A stretch of DNA of 64,000 bases from Bin87 sp963666865 (GTDB lineage Bacteria > Chloroflexota > Dehalococcoidia > Lucifugimonadales > UBA3495). Position 1 is the first letter of the stretch. Every line of letters starts with the position of its first letter. Below, in pieces: positions 49,099 through 57,635 of the stretch. Position numbers and translations under genes: made by a program. The notes under the pieces were generated by a model. The model saw only the letters and a program-made list of their open reading frames with translations. It made no database searches and was not told where the DNA came from. The DNA lies in NCBI GenBank assembly GCA_963666865.1, contig OY763072.1:3286001-3350000 (forward strand), written 5' to 3'.

Positions 49099-50034
49099 TT
49101 ACGCTAACGCCAGCGTCGCTGCCGGGAACAGATCCTCCACGTCAACCCGCTCCGGTATCACTTTCTGCTCCACGTTGAAGCCGATGAAGGTCTCCAGCGT
49201 CTTCCGCGAACTCTCCAGCCCGTAGGGAATAGGGTCTTCGCCCACGATGCCGGCCATCTTCAGCAGGGCCTGATCGGCCGGCCCAGCCTCGTCCCCGGCC
49301 CGGAGCCGGCCCATGTAGAAGGCTTTGGCCGCCCCGAACACGCCGCAAACTGCTTCGGCCAGGTCGGGATTGGACTCCAGCGCGGCATTCTTCACCACCA
49401 GCATATGGCTGATAGGATAGACGCCGGTCTTGCGGTGCCATTCGGCGTCCCGCCGGTCCGGTTCGTCGAACAGCGGAACGATGTCATCAGAGTCCACCGG
49501 CCCCGCGCCGACGGCGGCGTCGATCTCACCGGACAGCAGCATCTCGCCGAGGTCGTTGTTGTCCGACGACACCACATTGGACGGCGCGACGTACTCGGCC
49601 ACGTGCTCGTCCCCGGACAGTACCCACGTCACCGCGTCCAGGTCCACCCCGTACTCCGTTTGCAGCAGGCCCCGCGTCCACACGCCCGGCGTCAGGGTGT
49701 AGCTGCGCACGCCGAACCGCTTGCCCTCCAGGTCCCTGGGCGACTCGATGCCGCTGCGCCGGTTGACGACGATGCCACCGTGATAGAACGCCCGCGTCAG
49801 GAAGATCGGCACTCCGGTGAACGGCTTCCCGTGGGCCCGTGCGCATAGGTAGGTTGACAAGGCCATCTCCGCCACGTCGAACTCCAAGCCTCGCACCATG
49901 CGCCGGAAGATGCTGGTCACCGGAGACACGTCAATGTGCTCCATATCAAACATCTGCGACTCAACGGTCCCGTCTTTCAAGGGCGTAGTGTGGCCGTAGT
50001 TGCCTACGGCGGTGCGCAATATCAGTTCACTCAT
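49099..50034 (-). CDS. 4,5-dihydroxyphthalate decarboxylase-like / PBP-fold protein
   Basis: A 311-aa protein; start chosen at the ATG with GGAGG 8 nt upstream, no signal peptide. The pattern LILRTAVGNYGHTTPLKDGTVE, RRMVRGLEFDVAEMALSTYLCARAHGKPFTGVPIFLTRAFYHGGIVVN, PRDLEGKRFGVRSYTLTPGVWTRGLLQTEYGVD matches the Pht5-type decarboxylase family, which shares the PBP fold but acts in the cytosol on aromatic acids. The beginning SSF/TRAFYHG and R-x-Y-x-x-TPGVWTRG segments are characteristic. The neighbours (flavoprotein, F420 enzyme, lactonase) make aromatic catabolism plausible. Confidence 0.8.
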   Translation of the reverse strand: MSELILRTAVGNYGHTTPLKDGTVESQMFDMEHIDVSPVTSIFRRMVRGLEFDVAEMALSTYLCARAHGKPFTGVPIFLTRAFYHGGIVVNRRSGIESPRDLEGKRFGVRSYTLTPGVWTRGLLQTEYGVDLDAVTWVLSGDEHVAEYVAPSNVVSSDNNDLGEMLLSGEIDAAVGAGPVDSDDIVPLFDEPDRRDAEWHRKTGVYPISHMLVVKNAALESNPDLAEAVCGVFGAAKAFYMGRLRAGDEAGPADQALLKMAGIVGEDPIPYGLESSRKTLETFIGFNVEQKVIPERVDVEDLFPAATLALA

Positions 50035-50387
50035 GCTTCCAACCTCCTGTGCCGCGCCCGTCGCGTTTTTGTCCATATCGAGGAAACCATTTGCCCGCCG
50101 CGATGCATACGTGCACGTACATCCAGCGCGGTGACCTGCATCATCCCGCATATTCCGGCCTCTCGCAATTGTCTATAGGCGCAGCCGGGGCAAATCCGCC
50201 ACGCCTCAACACGCTTGCAGGCCTATCCGTCCTATGGTAATTTGACTCGCACGGCTGATACATCGTGCGCGAATATCTTTTATCATTCGGCCGAATCTCA
50301 ACCCACCGAACCATCCGAGTTGCAACTCAGCCGCTTTCACGCGCGTAACATGCGGGCGTGAACCTCAACCGGATAAGGAGCGTTGCC
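50035..50387. other. Divergent intergenic region without recognised gene
   Basis: 353 bp between the decarboxylase-like gene and the ABC ATPase. It presumably holds two divergent promoters. TTGACT at about 50243 is the best -35-like hexamer, but no matching -10 is at standard distance. Nothing else stands out. Confidence 0.5.
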
Positions 50388-51440
50388 GTGGAATCGCAGC
50401 CGCTGCTCGAAGTCAAGAACCTCCAAACCTATTTCTTCACCTATGAAGGTGTGGTCAAAGCCGTTGACGACGTCACCTACGAGGTCATGCCCGGCGAAAC
50501 CCTGGGCCTGGTCGGTGAGAGCGGATGCGGCAAAAGCGTCAGTGCCCTCTCGCTGATGCGACTTATTCCCGACCCTCCCGGCAAGACCGTCGGCGGGGAG
50601 GTTTTGTTCGACGGCGAGGACATTCTCCAGATCGACATGGACGACATGCGCCGCATTCGTGGGGCCAAGATGGCCATGGTCTTCCAGGAACCGATGACCT
50701 CCCTCAACCCGGTGCTGACCCTGGACCGCCAGCTCACGGAAACCATCCAGCTCCACATGGGCAAATCCCGCGACGAGGCCCGCCGGGACGCCGTTGACCT
50801 GCTGGCCCGCGTCGGCATCCCCGACCCGGAGCGGAGGATACGCCAGTACCCCCACCAGTTCAGCGGTGGTATGCGCCAGCGTGTCATGATAGCAATGGCC
50901 CTCAGTTGCAATCCCCAGCTCATCATCGCCGACGAGCCTACGACCGCTCTCGACGTGACCATTCAAGCGCAAATCCTGGAGCTGATGAAGTCCCTCACCC
51001 AGGACCTGGGTGTGGCGCTCATTATCATCACCCACAACTTGGGCGTGGTCGCCCGCTACGCCGACCGGGTCAACGTGATGTACGCGGGCAAGATTATCGA
51101 GCGCGGCTCCGCCTTCGAGATCTACACCAACCCGCGCCATCCCTACACCGTTGGTCTGCTGGACTCGGTGCCCCGCCTTGACCAGCGCCTCACCGATGAG
51201 GAAGGCAACGCGGCGAAACTGGTGCCCATCGAAGGGCAGCCGCCCGACCTGGTCAACCTGCCCGGCGGGTGCTCTTTCCGCGCCCGTTGCCGGTTCGCCA
51301 TCGACCAGTGCGCCACCGATGCGCCGCCGCTGATGCCCGTGGAAAGCAACGGGTCGGGAGAACCTCACGTATCTGCCTGCTGGCGCGCCGAGGTGCTGGG
51401 CGCCCAGGCTTTGAGCTACGCTATGGGAACCGCCGGCTAG
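50388..51440 (+). CDS. Peptide/nickel-type ABC transporter ATP-binding protein (DppD/OppD)
   Basis: A 350-aa protein from a GTG with AAGGAG 7 nt upstream. Walker A GESGCGKS, Q-loop VFQEPMTSLNP, signature HQFSGGMRQRVMIAMAL, Walker B LIIADEPTTALD, H-loop ITHN, then the oligopeptide-type C-terminal domain with the cysteine-rich CSFRARCRFAIDQC segment (family Fe-S/zinc-like motif). It couples ATP hydrolysis to import of peptides or related solutes. Permeases and binding protein are not adjacent, so they must be encoded elsewhere. Confidence 0.92.
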   Translation: MESQPLLEVKNLQTYFFTYEGVVKAVDDVTYEVMPGETLGLVGESGCGKSVSALSLMRLIPDPPGKTVGGEVLFDGEDILQIDMDDMRRIRGAKMAMVFQEPMTSLNPVLTLDRQLTETIQLHMGKSRDEARRDAVDLLARVGIPDPERRIRQYPHQFSGGMRQRVMIAMALSCNPQLIIADEPTTALDVTIQAQILELMKSLTQDLGVALIIITHNLGVVARYADRVNVMYAGKIIERGSAFEIYTNPRHPYTVGLLDSVPRLDQRLTDEEGNAAKLVPIEGQPPDLVNLPGGCSFRARCRFAIDQCATDAPPLMPVESNGSGEPHVSACWRAEVLGAQALSYAMGTAG

Positions 51441-51502
51441 CGTCCCGCCTCTATTCCACGATCTCACGGTTTTGCTATCGTCAGCGAGAAGGGAGTTTAA
51501 CA

Positions 51503-52543
51503 ATGACGACTGCTGAGATGCCCCAGACCGCCGCCACCACCCCCGGCGCGGACAATACGCTGCTGGATGTGCGCGGCCTCAAAATGCACTTCCCGGTGAC
51601 TTCCGGTATCGTGTTCCAGCGGGCGGTGGCCTTCATCAAGGCCGTGGACGACGTGCACTTCACCGTGCGTCGCGGCGAAACCCTGGGGCTGGTGGGAGAA
51701 TCCGGCTGCGGCAAGACCACCACCGGACGCTGCATCCTGCGCCTGTATCGGCCCACCGACGGAGAGATCTGGTTCGACGGAGTTGACATCGCCCAGGCTC
51801 GCACCAACCAGATGCGGGCCATGCGCCGCCAGATGCAGATCATCTTCCAGGACCCCTACAGCTCGCTGAACCCACGCATGACCGCAGGCAACATCATCGG
51901 CGAACCCCTGGCCGTTCACGGTCTGGTCAACAATCGCCGCGAGTACCGCGAGCGGGTGGCCGAGCTGCTCAACAACGTGGGCCTGAACCCCTACATGGCC
52001 GACCGTTTCCCCCACGAGTTCAGCGGTGGACAGCGCCAGCGCATCGGGGTGGCCCGCGCCCTGTCCGTGGACCCGGCCTTCATCGTGTGCGACGAGCCCG
52101 TTTCCGCCCTTGACGTATCGATTCAGGCACAGATCATCAACCTGCTGGAGGACCTGCAGGAGCGCTACGACCTGACCTACCTGTTCATCGCCCACGACCT
52201 GTCGGTGGTGCGCCACATCAGCGACCGCGTGGCGGTGATGTACCTGGGCAAGATCGTGGAGATTGCCGACCGGAACGCCATTTATGAGAACCCCCAGCAT
52301 CCCTACACCCGCGCCCTGCTGTCGGCAGTGCCCATCCCCGACCCGGTGCTGGACGCCCAACGCGAACGTATCATCCTGACCGGCGAGGTGCCCAGCCCGC
52401 TGAATCCGCCCAGCGGCTGTGTGTTCCACCCGCGTTGCCCCATCGCGACCGAGGACTGTAGCCGCGTGAACCCCGAAGCCCGTGAGGTATTGCCCGACCA
52501 CATCGCCGCCTGCCTCAACGTGCCGGGGTACGGGCCTTACTGA
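51503..52543 (+). CDS. Peptide/nickel-type ABC transporter ATP-binding protein (DppF/OppF)
   Basis: A 346-aa protein from ATG with GGGAG upstream. Walker A GESGCGKTTTGR, Q-loop IFQDPYSSLNPRMT, signature HEFSGGQRQRIGVARAL, Walker B FIVCDEPVSALD, H-loop IAHDLSVV, and the C-terminal CVFHPRCPIATEDC motif. It forms the heterodimeric ATPase with the preceding DppD/OppD, 62 bp upstream, in one operon. The usual permease pair (DppB/DppC) and binding protein are absent from both sides. Confidence 0.92.
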   Translation: MTTAEMPQTAATTPGADNTLLDVRGLKMHFPVTSGIVFQRAVAFIKAVDDVHFTVRRGETLGLVGESGCGKTTTGRCILRLYRPTDGEIWFDGVDIAQARTNQMRAMRRQMQIIFQDPYSSLNPRMTAGNIIGEPLAVHGLVNNRREYRERVAELLNNVGLNPYMADRFPHEFSGGQRQRIGVARALSVDPAFIVCDEPVSALDVSIQAQIINLLEDLQERYDLTYLFIAHDLSVVRHISDRVAVMYLGKIVEIADRNAIYENPQHPYTRALLSAVPIPDPVLDAQRERIILTGEVPSPLNPPSGCVFHPRCPIATEDCSRVNPEAREVLPDHIAACLNVPGYGPY

Positions 52544-52665
52544 CGGTCTTATCCACTGAGCAACCCGAGCGGGGGTGACCATGTGTCGCCCCCGATTTGG
52601 TTTTTGACACATTCAGGCAGGTGGCCGTATCATGCCATCAAGGAAAGTTCATAAGGAACCGCGTT

Positions 52666-52893
52666 ATGTGGGATAAAGCATTCACCGCGTCCATGGTTGC
52701 CTACGGCATCAGCACCGCACCATTCCTGGTGGGACATTTCCTACTGCCCGCTCTGTTTCCCGACGGCTCGCCCGTCCCTCTCGTAGCCACGTTGGTGGGA
52801 GCGGCATTGTTGAGCATAAGCGGGCTATCCATCGGAGTATCCGGGATGGGGTTGTTACTCTCGCTTTGGCCCAAAGTTAGGGCGCGCGGATAG
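52666..52893 (+). CDS. Small two-helix membrane protein
   Basis: 75 aa from ATG with AAGGA upstream: MWDKAFTASMVAYGISTAPFLVGHFLLPALFPDGSPVPLVATLVGAALLSISGLSIGVSGMGLLLSLWPKVRARG. Two hydrophobic segments. No family recognised. The next small membrane protein starts 5 bp after its stop, so they form a pair, perhaps with a joint role. Confidence 0.55.
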   Translation: MWDKAFTASMVAYGISTAPFLVGHFLLPALFPDGSPVPLVATLVGAALLSISGLSIGVSGMGLLLSLWPKVRARG

Positions 52894-52897
52894 CTCA

Positions 52898-53125
52898 GTG
52901 GGGTTGCGAAATCAAGTCGCATTTGCGATCGCTGCGACCCTAGCTATGGTAATCGTCGGGTTGGTTGCCGCTGCTATCGTTTCTCTCATCATCGGCTTGG
53001 GTAAAGATTTTAGTTTGGACAGAATGCTTGCCTTCCTAGGCGCGACCTTTGGCGCGGTCCCGATCTTCTACTGGGTGATTAAGCGCATCAAAGCGCGAAT
53101 TGATAATGACGACAGAGAAGGATAA
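52898..53125 (+). CDS. Small two-helix membrane protein with basic C-terminus
   Basis: 75 aa from GTG: hydrophobic VAFAIAATLAMVIVGLVAAAIVSLIIGLG, then LDRMLAFLGATFGAVPIFYWV and a basic/acidic tail IKRIKARIDNDDREG. No clear ribosome-binding site; translation may be coupled to the preceding gene 5 bp upstream. No family recognised. A 19-bp gap with AGGAGA leads to the SDR gene. Confidence 0.5.
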   Translation: MGLRNQVAFAIAATLAMVIVGLVAAAIVSLIIGLGKDFSLDRMLAFLGATFGAVPIFYWVIKRIKARIDNDDREG

Positions 53126-53144
53126 TTTTCAGGAGAAACATCCA

Positions 53145-53912
53145 ATGCGTCTTGAAAACAAAACCGCTCTCATCACCGGCGCCAGCCGTAACATCGGCGC
53201 CGAAGTCGCCCGCACCTTCGCTCGCGAGGGCGCCAACCTTATCCTGAATACGCGCCAGTCGGCCGAGGAGCTGGAGACGGTGGCCGCCCAATGCCGCGAG
53301 CTTGGGGCCAAAACCCACACCGTCATCGGCGATGTGGCCGACCCCAACCGGGTGCAGGATATGGTCGCCGAAGGGATCGACGCGCTGGGCACGGTGGACG
53401 TTCTGGTCAGCAACGTGGCGGTGCGCCCCCACAAGCCCATATTGGATGTGTCGGTGGACGAATGGCTGGACGTGATGGGGACCAACCTCCACTCTGCCTT
53501 CTACCTCATCCGCGCCGTCCTGCCCGGCATGATCGAACAGCGCTCCGGCAGTATCATCGCCATGGGCGGCCAGTCCGCCATCACCGGCCGGCCCGATACG
53601 GCGATAGTCACCACCGCCAAGACGGGACTGCTCGGCCTCATCCGCGCCGTGGCCGCCGAGTGCGCCCAGTACGGCGTGCGGGCCAACTTGGTCAATCCAG
53701 GGTCCACCGACACCTCCCGCGCTCATCCTGAGTGGTACCCTGAATTCCAGGATGTCCCGCGCGGCTCCAACGAGCACCTCAGTTCCATACCCCTGGGCCG
53801 CCAGGGCACGGTGCAGGACATCGCCAACGCTTGTCTCTTCTACGCCAGCGACGAGTCTTCGTACATCACCGGCGACCGAATGAACGTGGTCGGAGGCCGG
53901 TATATCGTCTGA
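53145..53912 (+). CDS. SDR-fold protein lacking the catalytic Ser and Tyr
   Basis: A 255-aa protein (AGGAGA before the ATG). The cofactor region is normal: TGASRNIGAEVARTF and Asp in VIGDVADP. The active site is altered: NNAG becomes SNVAV, the catalytic Ser is replaced (SIIAMGGQSA, Gly142 at the usual place) and YxxxK becomes V155-T-T-A-K159, so Lys remains but Tyr is Val. The family's C-terminal GDRMNVVGG end is kept. Normal SDR catalysis is unlikely; it may bind a cofactor/ligand or use another mechanism. Confidence 0.85.
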   Translation: MRLENKTALITGASRNIGAEVARTFAREGANLILNTRQSAEELETVAAQCRELGAKTHTVIGDVADPNRVQDMVAEGIDALGTVDVLVSNVAVRPHKPILDVSVDEWLDVMGTNLHSAFYLIRAVLPGMIEQRSGSIIAMGGQSAITGRPDTAIVTTAKTGLLGLIRAVAAECAQYGVRANLVNPGSTDTSRAHPEWYPEFQDVPRGSNEHLSSIPLGRQGTVQDIANACLFYASDESSYITGDRMNVVGGRYIV

Positions 53913-53933
53913 TCGTGATCCTTCCGCGCCGGG

Positions 53934-54977
53934 TCATGTGGGGACGTTCCGGCCGGCGGTTTCCGCCCACACCAGGCTGGCCGCTCCCATCATACCCTGG
54001 CTGTCTCCGAACGTGGCTGGCGCCAATCGAAACGCGCGGTGACCCGAACTCATGGCCCGCCGTCGCGCCGCGTCCTCGATGTGACCCAAGAGACCGAGGT
54101 CCAACAATCCCAGGGTCACGCCGCCACCCATCACTACAACGTCCGGGTTGAAGATATTCAGCACGTTGCCGAGCCCAACGATGATTGCGCCCACCGCCGC
54201 GTCGATCACCTCGCGGGCAACCGGGTCGCCCTGCGCCGCCGCCGCGAACACCGCCGCGCCGTCCAGCGTGGTGTTGCTCTCGTGAGCTTGATGCAGCGGC
54301 GAGCCGGGGGTGGCGTCGCTTAATCGGGCCTGCGCCGCCCGTCCGATGGCCGTGCCCGACGCCAACGATTCCAGGCACCCGCTGTTGCCGCAGGCGCATG
54401 GTGGCGCATCGGCGCGGCTGTCGATGGTCATGTGACCCACTTCGCCAGCCACGCCGGCCGCGCCGATGAGTACCATGCCCCGGTCAACTATGCCGGCGCC
54501 GACGCCGGTGCTGAACGTCAGAAACACCAGCGTCCGCGCCGCCGGATCGCCGGGCCGAGCCGGCCGGCCGGCGCCGTAGTTATACTCGCCCAGGGCCGCC
54601 AGGTTAGCGTCGTTGCCAACCCAAATCGGGATTCCCAGCCTGGGTTCCCAATGGGCCGGCAACGACACTCCGTTGAGCGCCGGTAGGTTAGGCGAGGACA
54701 GCAGCATGTTGCTGGCGGCGTCTATGGACCCTGCAAGCGCAATGCCCGCGCCGGCGATGGGTCGCAGTCCGGCCCATTCTTTCGCCGTTGTCAGCAACCG
54801 GCCCGCCGTATCCACCAGTTCGTCCTGAAAGGCCCCGGGACGGTTGGACACCCGATCTTGCCAGAGGATTGCGCCCTGACGGTCAATGACCGCAGCCCGC
54901 GCCCAGGTGCCGCCCCAGTCCATCGCCAACGCAACCTGCGACGGCACGGCATCCGTGCTTCTATTCGAGCTGGTCAT
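53934..54977 (-). CDS. ROK-family sugar kinase / glucokinase-like
   Basis: A 347-aa protein: phosphate-1 loop LAMDWGGTWARAAVID, sugar-binding AGSIDAASNMLLSSPNLPALNG, catalytic Asp in IWVGNDANLAALGEYNYG, second phosphate loop TFSTGVGAGIVDRG, the ROK signature AGEVGHMTID, and the zinc cluster CACGNSGCLESLASG (three Cys plus His). ROK proteins phosphorylate glucose and related sugars; no DNA-binding N-terminal HTH is present, so it is a kinase, not a repressor. It is convergent with the altered SDR. Confidence 0.92.
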   Translation of the reverse strand: MTSSNRSTDAVPSQVALAMDWGGTWARAAVIDRQGAILWQDRVSNRPGAFQDELVDTAGRLLTTAKEWAGLRPIAGAGIALAGSIDAASNMLLSSPNLPALNGVSLPAHWEPRLGIPIWVGNDANLAALGEYNYGAGRPARPGDPAARTLVFLTFSTGVGAGIVDRGMVLIGAAGVAGEVGHMTIDSRADAPPCACGNSGCLESLASGTAIGRAAQARLSDATPGSPLHQAHESNTTLDGAAVFAAAAQGDPVAREVIDAAVGAIIVGLGNVLNIFNPDVVVMGGGVTLGLLDLGLLGHIEDAARRRAMSSGHRAFRLAPATFGDSQGMMGAASLVWAETAGRNVPT

Positions 54978-55034
54978 AGTTTCCGGATCTCCATTAACCT
55001 GAATTGTAACACCCTGCCCAACAGCCGATGCGCG

Positions 55035-55610
55035 CTAACCCCCGTCTCTGGTAGCCTCAGCCAGCAATCCGTCCAGCGTGCCCCGCAATACATCCTCCGG
55101 CATCGGCCCAACGTACTTGCGCCGTATTACCCCTTCGGAGTCGATGAAAAACTTCTCGGGAATTCCACGCACTCCGTAGTTGAGCGCGATTGCGCCGTCC
55201 GCATCCGGCCCGGTCGGGTAGCCGACGCCGAACTCGACCAAAAACGTCGCGGCCGCGTCCGGAGTGTCCCAGATATTCACCCCTACGAACTCCACCGGAT
55301 GGTCGGCATAACCGGCGTAGACGCGGTTCAGCATCGCCGCCTCCTGCCGGCACGGACCGCACCAGGACGCCCAGAAGTCCACCATGACCACGGTCCCGGA
55401 AAGATCGGACAGTTGCAACACGCTTCCATCTGACAGTTCCAGGGCGAAATCCGCCGCCCCGATTTCTTCGACCCGCACCTCACCGAACTGGGCGTTGATG
55501 CCGGCTCCCGGCGATTGCCCCTTCTGATGTACCGCCGCCCAGGCCAGCAGCGCAAACAACGGGACCAGCGCCACTGCCGTGCCCAGCATGATCCACCCCC
55601 GTCGCGACAT
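55035..55610 (-). CDS. ccmG: TlpA/ResA/CcmG-type membrane thioredoxin
   Basis: A 191-aa protein: N-terminal anchor MLGTAVALVPLFALLAWAAVH, then DFALELSDGSVLQLSDLSGTVVMVDFWASWCGPCRQEAAML (W83-CGPC87), GVNIWDTPDAAATFLVEFGVGYPTGPDADGAIALNYGVRGIPEKFFID (cis-Pro G-V-R-G-I-P). This is the ResA/CcmG pattern: reducing the apocytochrome CXXCH cysteines outside the membrane. It is the last gene of the maturation cluster; its ATG overlaps the previous stop (TGATG). Confidence 0.9.
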   Translation of the reverse strand: MSRRGWIMLGTAVALVPLFALLAWAAVHQKGQSPGAGINAQFGEVRVEEIGAADFALELSDGSVLQLSDLSGTVVMVDFWASWCGPCRQEAAMLNRVYAGYADHPVEFVGVNIWDTPDAAATFLVEFGVGYPTGPDADGAIALNYGVRGIPEKFFIDSEGVIRRKYVGPMPEDVLRGTLDGLLAEATRDGG

Positions 55611-56653
55611 CAGCCTACGCTTCCCACTGGCCGCCGCCAGATGCCCCAGGCCAGCAGGCCGGCCAGCGTGACGGCCACCAATACCGGGATCGCGCCGTAC
55701 CAGAACCGGACGCCCGACAACGGGTTCCCCAACCGGGTCAGCCACGACGGCTCCGGCAAACCAGACAGCATGAGGTTCACACCCTCTCCCGGCGCCAAGT
55801 TGTCCGCCCGCCAAGCCCGATACGACACCGCCCCCACGGTGAAACCGTCATCAGGGGCCAGCCCACCCACGCCGATATTGCCGAACTCCTCAGGGATCAG
55901 CAGGGAGAACCTCTCCGCTCCTTGCAGCGTGTTATCGCGCCATGTCACTTCATTGCCCTCGTATGGGATCGTGGAGGTGAAGCTCACCTGGTGCCGGCCC
56001 GGATGCACCGGCGCGGTGATGGCAAACCCCGTGCCCACGGGTATCACCTCGCCGCCCACCAGGTTTGTGGAGACGTCAAGGTCGGTTGCATTGGCCGGCA
56101 GGGAGAAGCGCAGAAAACTGAACTGCCCGATCATTGGCGGCGCGGAGAGGTCGGGCACCAGCGTGGTGTCGCCACGGTTCTCCAGAGTGAACAGCTGCAC
56201 GATGGCCATGCGCCGGGTGGCCGCGTCGATACCGGCTATGATGATTGACTGCTCAGTGGTTGCCACTACACCCACGTCGCGGGTGAACTCGTACACCGTC
56301 AGCTGCAACGGCTCTGACAACTCGGCGGGAGAAATGACCTCGGTGTACCGCGTCTGCCCGTAGTCGGTTGCCAACGCCAGGCTATCGCCATCCTCGGGGG
56401 TCGGCACCCCGTCAAACCGGAACGCCCCCTCGTCGTCGGTAAGGGTCTCGAAGGTATCCACCGAACCCGATCCGGCGCCAAACCGGTGCAGCAGGACGGC
56501 AACGTCAGCCGGAACGCCGCCGCCGGCCGTACCGTTCACCAGCCGTCCTGATACCGCAACGGTGTCCGAACCCTGCGCCTGCAGCACGGCTGGAGCACCT
56601 GGCAGCAGCGCAAACACCGCGAGCGCGGCTGCGATGATGCATATCAGCAGCAA
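55610..56653 (-). CDS. Membrane-anchored carboxypeptidase-regulatory-domain protein
   Basis: The start is uncertain; a TTG near 56653 gives about 347 aa. N-terminal signal/TM (LLICIIAAALAVFALLPGAPAVLQAQ), an Ig-like/carboxypeptidase-regulatory domain (VSGRLVNGTAGGGVPADVAVLLHRFG...TLTDDEGAFRFDGVPT), then a long beta-rich extracytoplasmic region (IVQLFTLENRGDTTLVPD...RFSLPANATDLDVSTN) and a C-terminal TM anchor (WYGAIPVLVAVTLAGLLAWGIWRRPV). The position between CcmI-like genes and tlpA suggests a role at the cytochrome-maturation membrane complex; no characterised homologue is known to me. Confidence 0.75.
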   Translation of the reverse strand: MLLICIIAAALAVFALLPGAPAVLQAQGSDTVAVSGRLVNGTAGGGVPADVAVLLHRFGAGSGSVDTFETLTDDEGAFRFDGVPTPEDGDSLALATDYGQTRYTEVISPAELSEPLQLTVYEFTRDVGVVATTEQSIIIAGIDAATRRMAIVQLFTLENRGDTTLVPDLSAPPMIGQFSFLRFSLPANATDLDVSTNLVGGEVIPVGTGFAITAPVHPGRHQVSFTSTIPYEGNEVTWRDNTLQGAERFSLLIPEEFGNIGVGGLAPDDGFTVGAVSYRAWRADNLAPGEGVNLMLSGLPEPSWLTRLGNPLSGVRFWYGAIPVLVAVTLAGLLAWGIWRRPVGSVG

Positions 56654-56736
56654 AGTTAGCGCACCAGCCTCAAAATTTGGTGAAGGTGAAACAGGTCCTG
56701 GTGCGGTATGATCCAAGAACGGAGGTACAACGGAGA

Positions 56737-57324
56737 TTAACTGTCGCCAGCCGAATCGCCGTAGTTGCCATTGCTCTGCTGCATCAACTGCGCCATCTGC
56801 GAGGTGATGTCGCTTAGCGCGGCCATGAACGCCTGCTGATTTTCGTCCGACCGCTGGCGTTCTTCGGCGATCCACTGGCGTTCTTCGGCGATCCACTGGC
56901 GTTCTTCCGCCAGCGCTTCGAAAAATGACTGACGTTCCTGCCGGCGCTCTTCCTCGGTCTGTTGACGGTACTCCGCCAACTGCTTTATGGCTTCGTCAGC
57001 TCGTTGTCGCTCCGCGGCAATCTGCGCGCGCATCCTGGTGAACATATTGTAATTCCAGACTCCTCCAGCGGCCGCAACAATCGCTGAGTAGGTTAGCATC
57101 CGTCCAAATATGTCAACGTTGACGTATCCGGCAATCTCCGCTGGATTGCAACTGGAACGCGCTGCCAGTTCCAGCGTGCAAGGCGTATTCGTATAGTACC
57201 AGATAATCCACGTCGCCGCCGCCGTAACGATGGCGAACAGCGTCGGCAACCGCGCCACTTCCCAAATATCTCTGATGCCGGGCCTTTCGCTGTCCAGCGC
57301 CGTCAGTGTTGACCGTTCATTCAT
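56737..57324 (-). CDS. Two-helix membrane protein with coiled coil
   Basis: A 195-aa protein overlapping the upstream gene by 8 nt. TM about 27-46 (LPTLFAIVTAAATWIIWYYT) and 74-94 (MLTYSAIVAAAGGVWNY), then a long coiled coil RMRAQIAAERQRADEAIKQLAEYRQQTEEERRQERQSFFEALAEERQWIAEERQWIAEERQRSDENQQ. The ERQWIAE heptad is encoded by a perfect 21-bp tandem repeat (56854-56895), so the coil can change length by slippage. No family recognised. Confidence 0.7.
   Translation of the reverse strand: MNERSTLTALDSERPGIRDIWEVARLPTLFAIVTAAATWIIWYYTNTPCTLELAARSSCNPAEIAGYVNVDIFGRMLTYSAIVAAAGGVWNYNMFTRMRAQIAAERQRADEAIKQLAEYRQQTEEERRQERQSFFEALAEERQWIAEERQWIAEERQRSDENQQAFMAALSDITSQMAQLMQQSNGNYGDSAGDS
56854..56895. 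repeat. 21-bp tandem repeat, two perfect units
   Basis: Two exact 21-bp units (CTGGCGTTCTTCGGCGATCCA) plus a partial third, in frame, encoding the repeated ERQWIAE coiled-coil heptad on the minus strand. Confidence 0.9.
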
Positions 57325-57610
57325 CACGCGTGTCTTCCGCTTCCCGGTCCATGTCCCGCAGTATCACCGCGGCCTGCCGGCGGTACTCATCCAATTGCTC
57401 GCGGAAATCGGCGTCGCTGATGCGTCCCAGGCTGTGCTCCATCTGTAGCGTCCGGATCGCTTCGTACAGGCTCTCCAGTGAGCCGGAGTCGTCCGGCGGC
57501 GAGTCGTGGTCCGCCCGTTCCGCCGCCGGGCGTCGTCTTCTAACCAACAGAGGCCAGGCGACAACCCCGACAATAAGCAACGCAACGGCGATCGCCAGCA
57601 CCAGCTGCAC
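57317..57610 (-). CDS. Small CcmI-like membrane protein
   Basis: GTG start, 97 aa: N-terminal helix MQLVLAIAVALLIVGVVAWPLLVRRRR, then a charged cytoplasmic-like region with LESLYEAIRTLQMEHSLGRISDADFREQLDEYRRQAAVILRDMDRE. The helix plus LGRISDADFxxL region resembles the N-terminal part of CcmI (also called CycH), the chaperone that escorts apocytochrome c to the CcmFH ligase. It lies between ccmF and the coiled-coil protein, overlapping the latter by 8 nt. Confidence 0.65.
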   Translation of the reverse strand: MQLVLAIAVALLIVGVVAWPLLVRRRRPAAERADHDSPPDDSGSLESLYEAIRTLQMEHSLGRISDADFREQLDEYRRQAAVILRDMDREAEDTRDE

Positions 57611-57635
57611 GGCGGAAGGCTCCGTAATCCGTTGG

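Noticed and set aside
52880..52915. GCGCGGATAGCTCAGTGG looks like the first part of a tRNA
   Set aside because: No anticodon arm, T-arm or matching acceptor follows; the sequence is the end of one small membrane-protein gene and the start of the next.
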